The translations under genes were made by a program, and so were the position numbers. Under the pieces are notes generated by a model. That model was not told where the DNA came from and ran no database searches. It was given only the letters and a program-made list of their open reading frames with translations. Shown piece after piece: positions 43,478 through 52,385 of a DNA stretch of 64,000 bases. Numbering within the stretch: position 1 is the stretch's first letter; each line of letters begins with the position of its first letter. Origin of the DNA: Clostridiales bacterium (GTDB lineage Bacteria; Actinomycetota; Coriobacteriia; Anaerosomatales; SLCP01); NCBI GenBank assembly GCA_018333995.1, contig JAGXSG010000028.1:62001-126000 (forward strand), read 5' to 3'.

Positions 43478-44643
43478 TATTTACCGCCTCCCTTCTTCAT
43501 CCGCTTCGCATCGTGCTCCTTCGCCGCTTCGTACGGCGCTCCGTCGCCCATACGTCCGGCCACTTTCATCCCGATTCCATGAGCGATGAGGCCAGCCGCG
43601 GCGACACCGGCAACAGCTCCCGCGATAGTAACCGGCCGTGTGTTGCCGATGTTTGGCAACGGCAGGTCGCGGTGGCGGTTGAGGAAGGGGGCGCCGACGT
43701 CGACCCAGTTCAGGCTCCCGCAGCCGATGCATGGAGCACCAGATTCGACGCACCAGCTCGTACGGCGGTTCCATCGAACGATCGGACAGTTGGTGAATGT
43801 CTGCGGCCCCTTGCATCCGACCTTGTATAGACAGTAGCCGAGCGCCTCTTCTTCAGTGCCAAACTCCGAGACGAACGCTCCGTTCTCAAAGTGGCCGCGA
43901 CGTGGACAGTTGTCGTGGATGGTCTGCCCGAAGATGTACTTAGGCTGGCCGAAGCGGTTGAGCTTGTTCAGAATCGCGCCAGTTTCGAGCGAACCAAGAA
44001 GAAGGACGTCAACAACGATCGCGACAACCCACTCGGGGTTTACTGGACACGTGGGCAGGTTGATGACCGGGGTGGCAATGCCTTTCTCCTCCAGGTACAT
44101 CGACACGCCTGTTGCGTCTGCGGGATTGGGGCGAGCCATCACGAATCCGCCGTCAACCGCACACGAACCGACGGCGATGATCGCCGCCGCGTTGGGTGCG
44201 CCGAGCTCGAGTTCCTTAAGACCGGTCTTCCCGCCGACACGCAGCGTGTTGCCGTCAAAGCCCTTCATGACCGAGCCCTCGTAAATCAAGATGTAGCCAG
44301 GCTCTTCGAATACTGCTTCCGCCGCGTCGAGGGCGTCTTGACCCTGCGCCATCGAGAGCGTCGCCGAGAAGTTCAGCGAGAGCAGCTCAAGCACGATGGT
44401 GGCCACATCGGGCGTGTCAGCCTGAGCGACCGACTCGGTGCAACCGGTGCATGCGCCACCGTGGAGCCAGACCGCAGGCTTAAGCTTTGCGCCCTTGGTG
44501 ACCGCAGCAGCGATCTGGGGGACGTATGCTTCCGAGAGCCCGAGTAGTGCTGCGATCGATCCGCAGTACTTGAGGAAATCGCGACGCGACACCCCCCGTG
44601 CTGCCAGGAGATCGTAGATCGCGTCGTGGTCCTCATGCGCCAT
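43477..44643 (-). CDS. hyaA: [NiFeSe]-hydrogenase small subunit, Tat-exported
   Basis: A 388-residue iron-sulfur subunit. A twin-arginine signal (SRRDFLKYCG, about 19-28) marks export with the large subunit, and a C-terminal membrane helix (about 337-358) anchors it. Proximal cluster ligands lie at Cys65, Cys68, Cys161 and Cys199, distal at His243, Cys246, Cys271 and Cys277, medial at Cys286, Cys305 and Cys308. Cys298 (SWCVESGAPC) replaces the proline that normally makes the medial cluster [3Fe-4S], so it is probably [4Fe-4S] as in NiFeSe enzymes. AAGGAGGTG precedes ATG 44643; an upstream GTG at 44745 has no usable site. Confidence 0.95.
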   Translation of the reverse strand: MAHEDHDAIYDLLAARGVSRRDFLKYCGSIAALLGLSEAYVPQIAAAVTKGAKLKPAVWLHGGACTGCTESVAQADTPDVATIVLELLSLNFSATLSMAQGQDALDAAEAVFEEPGYILIYEGSVMKGFDGNTLRVGGKTGLKELELGAPNAAAIIAVGSCAVDGGFVMARPNPADATGVSMYLEEKGIATPVINLPTCPVNPEWVVAIVVDVLLLGSLETGAILNKLNRFGQPKYIFGQTIHDNCPRRGHFENGAFVSEFGTEEEALGYCLYKVGCKGPQTFTNCPIVRWNRRTSWCVESGAPCIGCGSLNWVDVGAPFLNRHRDLPLPNIGNTRPVTIAGAVAGVAAAGLIAHGIGMKVAGRMGDGAPYEAAKEHDAKRMKKGGGK

Positions 44644-44834
44644 GCTATACACCTCCTTGTACCGTCGATAGAGTGCGAACAGATTACGCCGGGGAGTAAT
44701 CGCGCGCATTGTCGCGGTAATCCCCAGGCTACGAGAGGGCCACACCTCCTTCCCCCCGGGACGAGCGGAAAGTAGTCAGCATTATGCAGTGAGAACACGT
44801 GCGTTCGCGAGAACACCCCCGTCCCGATACTGGT

Positions 44835-44863
44835 ATTCTACCCGCAACCCTTGCGCCCGCCAA
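44835..44863 (-). promoter_or_regulatory. Candidate hydrogenase operon promoter
   Basis: On the minus strand TTGGCG and TAGAAT are 17 bases apart. Transcription from about 44828 gives a leader of roughly 185 nt. GAGAACAC is repeated at 44791-44798 and 44809-44816 (18-bp period) just downstream of the start. GATTAC/GTAATC can form a hairpin in the leader. The 320-base interval 44644-44963 has no other gene. Confidence 0.55.
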
Positions 44864-44963
44864 AGTTGGCCACGGTATATGATAGATTAACGGATGTGAG
44901 CGGCCTTAGCCACGATACCACTGTGATTTTGGCCGTGCGTGAACCGGTGAATGGAGCCCCGAC

Positions 44964-45248
44964 GTGTTGCACGATTCTGTTTCGCCCCCTAATGGCGTGG
45001 GAAGCAGGCTCGTTGTCGATGTTCGCGGGTGCTCTCCCGCCATTCGCCGAGAGATTGTCGTGTGCATCGTTGACAAACTACTCCAGCTCGATGCCAGAGA
45101 TAGTCTCGTGGTGATCTGTGATCATGAGCCGGTAGCTCTTGGTTACGGAATCGACCTGCGCAAGGAGACTCGCGGGAGGTTCGAGTACTTCTATGATCGG
45201 CGCACTGACGGCGCATGGGTCGCACTCATCAGACGCAAGCCGGAGTGA
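44964..45248 (+). CDS. DUF2249-family protein
   Basis: A 94-residue protein with the DUF2249 pattern: VVDVRGCSPAIRREIV (family DVRxLxPxxRH-type start), then LVVICDHEPVALGYGID and a closing beta-strand segment with GAWVALIRRKP. The family occurs in denitrifiers and other respiratory bacteria, often near redox genes; the function is unknown. GTG 44964 has GGAG seven bases upstream. It is transcribed away from the hydrogenase operon across a shared promoter region, so co-regulation is plausible. Confidence 0.78.
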   Translation: MLHDSVSPPNGVGSRLVVDVRGCSPAIRREIVVCIVDKLLQLDARDSLVVICDHEPVALGYGIDLRKETRGRFEYFYDRRTDGAWVALIRRKPE

Positions 45249-45276
45249 CAGCGCCGCTTTGCCGGTGGCAGCGTGT

Positions 45277-45981
45277 CTACCTGCGCTCGATGAGGAATGG
45301 CAGAGTGATAGCCAGAGTTTCGAGGTCGCCTCGGTAGTCAGCGGGCGCATCAGGATCCGTGCCTACGTAATACGTCTTCATTCCGACATCGGAGGCGGGA
45401 AGGTCGAGGACGCGGTCGTCGCCGACCATGAGGCAGCTGGTTGGTTCGACGCCGAGCGCTTCGGCGGTCTGCCTGAAGTACTCGGCGTACGGCTTGCACG
45501 CGTGCATCGTCTCGTAGCTTGTGACAACGTCGAACTCAAACCCATCAAGTCCGGCCCATGCCAGACGGTGTTCGACGGCCCTGCGGGGGAACAGGGGGTT
45601 TGTAGCTACGGCGATTCTAAGCCCGAGTTCGCGTGACGTTTGCAGGGCGGTGTGCGCTCCACGCATCGGTCCATAGCCGTCGCGCAGCGCGGGGAACTCC
45701 TCATCGTAGAATTGATCGAACACGTCGCGATACTCGTTGAGATCGACCCCGGTCAGCCGCTCAAACTCCTGGTTGAATCTCTCCTGGTTCGTTGTACCGG
45801 GGTGTGGGAGCATCATGGCCTCGGTCGCTTCGTGTACTGCGCGCATGAGTGATTCACCGGTGCCGTGTTGTGGGCCGATACGCCGCATCGCGTTACTGAG
45901 GGCAATAAAGTATCGGCCGATAAATGATCTGAGGTCGATGTCGAGCAGTGTCCCGTCGAGGTCGAACAAGATGCCTTGCAT
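45277..45981 (-). CDS. HAD-superfamily hydrolase, phosphoglycolate phosphatase-like
   Basis: A 234-residue HAD phosphatase with all motifs: ILFDLDGTLLDID (nucleophile and acid/base aspartates near residue 7), AVATNPLFPRRA (motif II), ACKPYAEYF (lysine) and MVGDDRVLDLPASDVG (motif IV). The helical cap is inserted after motif I. The substrate cannot be told from the sequence. It converges on the DUF2249 gene with a 28-base gap. Confidence 0.9.
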   Translation of the reverse strand: MQGILFDLDGTLLDIDLRSFIGRYFIALSNAMRRIGPQHGTGESLMRAVHEATEAMMLPHPGTTNQERFNQEFERLTGVDLNEYRDVFDQFYDEEFPALRDGYGPMRGAHTALQTSRELGLRIAVATNPLFPRRAVEHRLAWAGLDGFEFDVVTSYETMHACKPYAEYFRQTAEALGVEPTSCLMVGDDRVLDLPASDVGMKTYYVGTDPDAPADYRGDLETLAITLPFLIERR

Positions 45982-46075
45982 GAGGGGTTCAAACCTCCGA
46001 TGGTGGGTGGCGCCGCGACAGACGGCGTGAGAACCTCATCCGTACACGATGGTACCTGAGCGCGACTGTGCGTGC

Positions 46076-46099
46076 GAGGCGATCGATGAGGCGATCGAT
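46076..46099 (+). repeat. 12-bp tandem repeat upstream of the Crp/Fnr gene
   Basis: GAGGCGATCGAT occurs twice in direct tandem, each copy containing the palindrome CGATCG. It lies ten bases before the CRP-like site. Confidence 0.8.
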
Positions 46100-46108
46100 G
46101 TGGCCGTG

Positions 46109-46124
46109 TGTGTCTCAAGTCACA
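46109..46124 (+). promoter_or_regulatory. CRP-like operator upstream of the Crp/Fnr gene
   Basis: TGTGTCTCAAGTCACA matches TGTGA-N6-TCACA at 9 of the 10 defined positions and ends 26 bases before ATG 46150. This suggests autoregulation by the encoded Crp/Fnr protein. Confidence 0.6.
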
Positions 46125-46149
46125 GTCGAGGCGGGCCGATATCTTGCGT

Positions 46150-46848
46150 ATGGAGTCAACGACGGTGGACATACGAACCCAAGACAGATTGCGCGCGAAC
46201 TCTCTGTTCGCCGCGTTAGAGCGCCATGAACTTGAAGTTCTTGCGGGGATCGTCGTGTTGCGCAGGTTCCGTAAGGGCTCGTTCATCCTCACGCAGAGTC
46301 ATCCGGGCACATGCATGTACCTGCTTGTATCGGGAAGGGTGAAGCTCTCGGTCGCCTCGCCGGACGGCAAGGAGATTGTGCTAGAGCACATGGAGGCACC
46401 CGGGCACTTTGGCGAGATGGCGCTCGTGGACGAGAAAGTCCGGTCATTCGATGCGATCGCGATGACGGATGTCGAGGCCTTTGCGCTTGACGCCAAGGAC
46501 CTTGTAGCGGCCGTGCGGGTGCAACCTGAGCTTGTGCTCTCGCTCATCGCGACGCAAGCGCGGCGGATTCGCGAGCTCGTCGACAGGCTTGAGGACCTCG
46601 CGTTCAACGACGCGACCGCTCGCGTCATGCGCGTTGTGCTCAACATCGCCACCGCCCGGTATGAGACGGAAGGTATCCCAATGGTCAAGGGGATGACGCA
46701 CTACGACATCGCCACCTTGGCCGCAACGTCCCGCGAGACGGCGAGCCGGGTTATCTCGGCGCTCACCAAAGACGGCATCATACGGTCGAAAGGTCGCACG
46801 CTCGTCGTTGACGTGATAGCGCTGCGCGAGCGCATGGGTTCCGCCTGA
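46150..46848 (+). CDS. Crp/Fnr-family transcription regulator
   Basis: A 232-residue regulator. The cyclic-nucleotide-binding beta-roll spans about 18-130 (MYLLVSGRVKLSV, GHFGEMALVD), then a dimerisation helix and a winged helix with DIATLAATSRETASRVISAL as recognition region. The cAMP-phosphate arginine/serine pair of true CRP is not clearly present, and there is no N-terminal cysteine cluster for an FNR-type Fe-S sensor, so the effector is unknown. The start is ATG 46150. A CRP-like palindrome lies at its own promoter; the nearby hydrogenase and cytochrome b5 genes are candidate targets. Confidence 0.92.
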   Translation: MESTTVDIRTQDRLRANSLFAALERHELEVLAGIVVLRRFRKGSFILTQSHPGTCMYLLVSGRVKLSVASPDGKEIVLEHMEAPGHFGEMALVDEKVRSFDAIAMTDVEAFALDAKDLVAAVRVQPELVLSLIATQARRIRELVDRLEDLAFNDATARVMRVVLNIATARYETEGIPMVKGMTHYDIATLAATSRETASRVISALTKDGIIRSKGRTLVVDVIALRERMGSA

Positions 46849-46976
46849 CTGCGGGAAAGGCTAACTCACGCCGTTGCACGAGTCGTGATGCCGCACTGCC
46901 GCATGTCGCGCGCGCCATGTATCGCTGACGCGTTTGGGGATATATGTGGCAGTGTCGCCGAGGCCAGGAGGGATTC

Positions 46977-47204
46977 ATGAAAGAGTTCACACTCGAAGAA
47001 CTCGCAGCGTTCAACGGTAAGGACGGCAAGCCCGCATTCGTCGCATACAAGGGTACGGTCTACGATCTCACGCAGAGCGCGATGTGGGATGAGGGTGACC
47101 ACGAGGCGATGCATGCCGCCGGTGCCGATCTCACCGGCGAGCACGAAGACGCGCCGCACGACGAGCACATATTGGACTTTCCCGTAGTAGGAACAGTCGT
47201 CTAA
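46977..47204 (+). CDS. Small cytochrome b5-like haem-binding protein
   Basis: A 75-residue cytochrome b5/steroid-binding-like domain: FTLEELAAFNGKDGKPAFVA, then VYDLTQSAMWDEGDHEAMHA with GADLTGEHEDAPHDEHIL. Histidines in GDHEAMHAAG and near the end could ligate haem; the classical HPGG is absent, as is common in this short bacterial subgroup. AGGAGGG precedes ATG 46977. Its last four bases overlap the converging methyltransferase gene. Haem versus other ligand is not settled. Confidence 0.82.
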   Translation: MKEFTLEELAAFNGKDGKPAFVAYKGTVYDLTQSAMWDEGDHEAMHAAGADLTGEHEDAPHDEHILDFPVVGTVV

Positions 47205-48520
47205 GGTAGCCGCTCGCCGTTTTGCCTGAAGATCACGACCGTCTCGACATGGTACGTCTGAGGAAACATGTCAACTGGCGTGACGCGTGTGATCCGGTAG
47301 TTCCGGTTTACCAGCTCCCGGGAGTCACGCGCGAGCGTTGCGGGGTCGCACGACACATACGCGATGGCGCGCGGGTTTGCCGAGACCACAGCGCGAAGCG
47401 CTTCGGGGCTGAGGCCTTGTCGGGGCGGGTCGACGACAGCGAGGTCAAACGCTCCGGCAGTCAAGAGTTCACGCGCGGCGTCCCCTCCCACGATGTCCGC
47501 GGGAAGACCGGCGCGATCAAGGTTACGGCGCAGGTCGGCAAGGGCATGGCGTGAGCCCTCGAATGCCACCACCTCACCGGCGGCTTGAGCGAGCGGCAGG
47601 GTAAACGTGCCAGCGCCTGCATACATGTCGGCTACGCGGTCGGTCGCGGCTGGATTGAGTCCGCTCATGACGAGTTCAACAAGAAAGTTCGCTGACGCGG
47701 TGTTGACCTGGAAGAACGATGGAGCTGAAATCGCGTAGTCAAATCCCGAGAGTGTCTCAACCCAGTTTCCGCGACCCGTAAGAACCTCGACGCCCGCGAT
47801 ACGGCGGCGAGCCTCAGTGTCTCGAGCTAGCACACGGACAACACTTGTTGCCCCTGCCGCGTCGGTGAGTGTGGCTCCAACCGCTGCTCGCGGAAAGGAC
47901 GCCGGACGCGTCCATAGTGCGATTTCGAGGTCGCCGCGTTTCGCGGCCGCGCGCACTCCCACACGGAGTATGCCGAGGTCCCCGAACCGACCTGAAAGGT
48001 AGCGGAGCGCTCCGGTCAACGATCGGGGGAGTCCCTGCGCGCGCTCAGGGAGGAGCATGCACCTGTCAATTGCGACGATCTCCTCGGAGCGGGGTCGATG
48101 GTATCCCAGACCTGCCCTGCCGCTGGAAACGTCCCAGACGAGTTCGATCTTGTTGCGGTAGCCGAGTGGAGACTGAGACGCGCGAACTTCATCGACCACG
48201 ACGCCATCCAGGCGGGCGATGCGCTCAAACGCGTCGGCCACGATACGGTGCTTGGCATCAAGTTGGCGCTCGTAGGCAATGTGTTGCCACTGGCATCCTC
48301 CGCACGCCCCGGCGTACGGGCACGGAGGAGTGATCCGGTCAGGTGAGGGAACGATGACGCGATCTATTGTGGCGCGCGACCAGTTCTGGTGTTCCTCGAT
48401 CTCGGCCAGCGCGACCTCGTCTCCAGGACACGCTCCTTGGACGAACACGGTTCGTCCTCCGGGCAGGCGGGCAACCCCGTCGCCACCGTACGCAAGACTT
48501 TCGATGATTACCGATATCAC
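47201..48520 (-). CDS. rlmD: 23S rRNA (uracil-5-)-methyltransferase, RlmD/RumA type
   Basis: A 439-residue RNA m5U methyltransferase. A TRAM-like N-terminal domain (VIIESLAYGGDGVARL) is followed by the [4Fe-4S] motif CPYAGACGGCQWQHI, the SAM-binding DMYAGAGTFTLPLA, VDPPRQGL, and the nucleophile in AYVSCDPATLARD. It methylates a uridine in 23S rRNA; RlmD, RlmCD or a tRNA-specific TrmA-like role are hard to separate. GTG 48520 has GGAG six bases before it; the longer frame to 48634 is unsupported. Confidence 0.9.
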   Translation of the reverse strand: MISVIIESLAYGGDGVARLPGGRTVFVQGACPGDEVALAEIEEHQNWSRATIDRVIVPSPDRITPPCPYAGACGGCQWQHIAYERQLDAKHRIVADAFERIARLDGVVVDEVRASQSPLGYRNKIELVWDVSSGRAGLGYHRPRSEEIVAIDRCMLLPERAQGLPRSLTGALRYLSGRFGDLGILRVGVRAAAKRGDLEIALWTRPASFPRAAVGATLTDAAGATSVVRVLARDTEARRRIAGVEVLTGRGNWVETLSGFDYAISAPSFFQVNTASANFLVELVMSGLNPAATDRVADMYAGAGTFTLPLAQAAGEVVAFEGSRHALADLRRNLDRAGLPADIVGGDAARELLTAGAFDLAVVDPPRQGLSPEALRAVVSANPRAIAYVSCDPATLARDSRELVNRNYRITRVTPVDMFPQTYHVETVVIFRQNGERLP

Positions 48521-48617
48521 TGGAAGCTCCGAAGGACGTGGCGCGCAGATGCGTGTGCGTGCGGGTGAGCGGCGGTCGCGTCGCGAGCATGGTAGCATCA
48601 CACAAAGGTGCACGTAT

Positions 48618-48646
48618 TTGCACGCGTTGCGCAACGTGCCGATAGT
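48618..48646 (+). promoter_or_regulatory. Candidate promoter of the receiver-PilT gene with palindrome in its spacer
   Basis: TTGCAC and GATAGT are 17 bases apart. The spacer holds the perfect palindrome GTTGCGCAAC (48626-48635) flanked by GCAC and GTGC. Weak hexamers; a candidate only. Confidence 0.3.
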
Positions 48647-48723
48647 TATAGATGTATTGCTTTGCGAGTGGTGTTGAGCGGAGGGGTGGAAGATCCGCCC
48701 GATGATCCGAGAGGGGCCGTGGC

Positions 48724-50439
<1,716 letters not shown>

Positions 50440-50513
50440 CCGTCATACGGTGCCGTGCGCGGACGCTGTCCCGCTCCTCGGAGGCAACGCGATGCGGCAG
50501 GATGGAGATCGTC

Positions 50514-50960
50514 ATGGATACGATTACCGCGCGTTGGAGTGGGAACCGGCAGTTCGTCGCGTGGGATAGGGCTGGTCACGGGGTGGTTATGGACGCGACC
50601 GCCGAGTACGCTGGTGAAGGCACGGGGGTGCGGCCCATCGAGATGGTCCTGTACGGGCTAGCCGGGTGCACCGCCATGGACGTCGTGTCGATCTTGGAGA
50701 AGAAGCGCCAGGCGATCACCGGGCTTGAGGTGCGCGTGAACGGCACCCAGCGCGCCGAGGAGTATCCGCGATACTACGAGCGTGTCGAAGTCCACTTTGT
50801 GGTGACGGGTTACGGCGTGGCCCCTGAGGCGGTGCGCCGCGCCATCGAGCTTTCAGAGGAGAAGTACTGCTCGGTCAAGGGCATGTTTGGACCCCAGGTC
50901 GGAATGACGACGACGTTCGAGATCAGGGAGGCGCTGGCCGAGGGAGCCGTGCAGCAGTGA
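50514..50960 (+). CDS. OsmC-family peroxiredoxin-like protein
   Basis: A 148-residue OsmC/YhfA-like protein. Both conserved cysteines are present, in LYGLAGCTAMDVVSIL and LSEEKYCSVKGMF, with the arginine/glutamate partners in the N-terminal strand region GVRPIEMVLYG. OsmC reduces organic hydroperoxides with its cysteine pair. I choose ATG 50514 because GGAG lies six bases upstream; ATG 50502 would add four residues. Confidence 0.9.
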   Translation: MDTITARWSGNRQFVAWDRAGHGVVMDATAEYAGEGTGVRPIEMVLYGLAGCTAMDVVSILEKKRQAITGLEVRVNGTQRAEEYPRYYERVEVHFVVTGYGVAPEAVRRAIELSEEKYCSVKGMFGPQVGMTTTFEIREALAEGAVQQ

Positions 50961-50987
50961 TCACGGGGAGGCCGGGACTGTTTCGCG

Positions 50988-51698
50988 ATGTCTGATGCTG
51001 TTGTGCTTCCGGTCTATAACGAGGAGCTGACGGTCGACTCGGTTCTGGACGCTGTCGCTTGTCACTTCGACGGAGATATCCTCGTCATCGACGACGGATC
51101 GACTGACGCTACAGTCGAAGTCCTTGGACGAAGGAAGGACATCTCGGTCATCACGCACCCGGAAAATCTCGGCTATGGCCGTGCTCTCGCCGAGGGGATA
51201 TCTGTGGCCCGAGCGCGCGGTGTGAGCCGGGTCGTGACAATGGACTGTGACGGTCAACATGAGCCCGGACATATACGGGAGTTCCTGTCTGTGCTCGATG
51301 AAGGCTACGATGTGGTTTCCGGCAGCAGGTATCTGCCCGGAAGCGAGGCTTTCGGGCATGCTCCTGCGGAGCGGCGCGCCGTCAATGAGAAGGTGACCGA
51401 GGTGATCAACCGGGTAACCGGGTGGGGACTCACCGATGCGTTCTGTGGCTTCAAGGCCTACAGGCTTAGCGCACTCGCCTCGATTTCTCTCAAGGAACCG
51501 GGGTACGCCATGCCTATCGAGTTGTGGGCGAAGGCGTACCGGGAGGGACTGCGAGTCACCGAGCGTCCGATCGCTCGCATCTACCGTGACCATAGCCGGT
51601 CGTTTGGAGGTGCGCTCGACGACCCTCGAACCCGGATGGAGTACTACATGCGCGTGTGGAACACAGCGCTTCTCGGCGATGACGGAGAAGGGGGATGA
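50988..51698 (+). CDS. Family 2 glycosyltransferase (dolichyl-phosphate-mannose synthase-like)
   Basis: A 236-residue GT-A fold enzyme with VLPVYNEELTVDSVLDA, IDDGSTDAT, the metal-binding MDCDGQHEPGHI and GSRYLPGS. It has no membrane helices, so it is the soluble type that transfers a sugar to a polyprenyl phosphate or a small acceptor. It overlaps the PIG-L deacetylase gene by ATGA and probably works with it: a glycosyltransfer followed by N-deacetylation. Start ATG 50988 has no close ribosome site (GGGGAG is 17 bases away). Confidence 0.88.
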   Translation: MSDAVVLPVYNEELTVDSVLDAVACHFDGDILVIDDGSTDATVEVLGRRKDISVITHPENLGYGRALAEGISVARARGVSRVVTMDCDGQHEPGHIREFLSVLDEGYDVVSGSRYLPGSEAFGHAPAERRAVNEKVTEVINRVTGWGLTDAFCGFKAYRLSALASISLKEPGYAMPIELWAKAYREGLRVTERPIARIYRDHSRSFGGALDDPRTRMEYYMRVWNTALLGDDGEGG

Positions 51699-52384
51699 GC
51701 GTGGTCGACATCGTGTGTATCGGGGCACACCCCGACGATGTGGAGATAGGGATGGGCGGCACGATCGCGGCGCTGGTCGCCGAAGGTCACGAGGTCGCGC
51801 TTATCGACCTCACCGATGGTGAGCCTACTCCGGCTGGCTCTGTCGAGACACGAATCGCCGAGGCGAAAGAGGCCGCGCGTCTGCTCGGCGTCACGGAGCG
51901 GCGGACGCTCACGCTCCCCAACCGCTATGTGTTCGACTCTGTGGAGGCCCGGATCGAGCTTGCCGAGGTGTTACGCGAACTTGGGCCTCGTGTTGTGTTC
52001 GCGCCGTATCCCCTTGACGCTCATCCCGACCATGTGGCGGCGGCGGCGATCGTGGACGGTGCCCGCTTCTATGCCAAGTTCACCAAGACGTCGATGACAG
52101 GCGAGCCTCACTATGTGCCGCGGCTCTACCGTTACCTGGCGGTCCACCTGCGGCTCGCTCGTGCGCCAGCGTTTGTGTTTGACGTCTCGGCGCACCTAGA
52201 CGCGAAGCTTCTCGCGCTGCGTGCCTATCGCTCTCAATTTGTCGCCAACGAGCGCAATGCTGGTGCGATCGATTCGATCGAGGCCGCCGCGAGGGCGTGG
52301 GGCGCAATGATTGGAGTGGCGGCAGGTGAGCCGTTCTTCAGCGAAGAGCTGATCGGGGTACGCTCGATCGAGACGCTCGTGTGA
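51695..52384 (+). CDS. PIG-L/LmbE-family N-deacetylase, BshB1-like
   Basis: A 229-residue zinc deacetylase. The zinc motif AHPDDVEIGMGGTIA is near residue 11 and the third ligand is in YPLDAHPDHVAAA. The sequence pattern (NRYVFDSVEARIELAEVLR, MTGEPHYVPRLYRY) resembles BshB1, which deacetylates GlcNAc-malate in bacillithiol synthesis. Coupled upstream to a GT2 gene and followed one base later by a BshC-like protein, it may act in a bacillithiol-like or other aminosugar pathway. No bshA is visible. Confidence 0.9.
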   Translation: MSVVDIVCIGAHPDDVEIGMGGTIAALVAEGHEVALIDLTDGEPTPAGSVETRIAEAKEAARLLGVTERRTLTLPNRYVFDSVEARIELAEVLRELGPRVVFAPYPLDAHPDHVAAAAIVDGARFYAKFTKTSMTGEPHYVPRLYRYLAVHLRLARAPAFVFDVSAHLDAKLLALRAYRSQFVANERNAGAIDSIEAAARAWGAMIGVAAGEPFFSEELIGVRSIETLV

Positions 52385-52385
52385 G

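Noticed and set aside
44643-44745. Longer small-subunit start at GTG 44745
   Set aside because: The ribosome-site-like AAGGAGG abuts the GTG with no spacing, and the extra residues would precede a normal Tat signal. ATG 44643 has a well-placed site.
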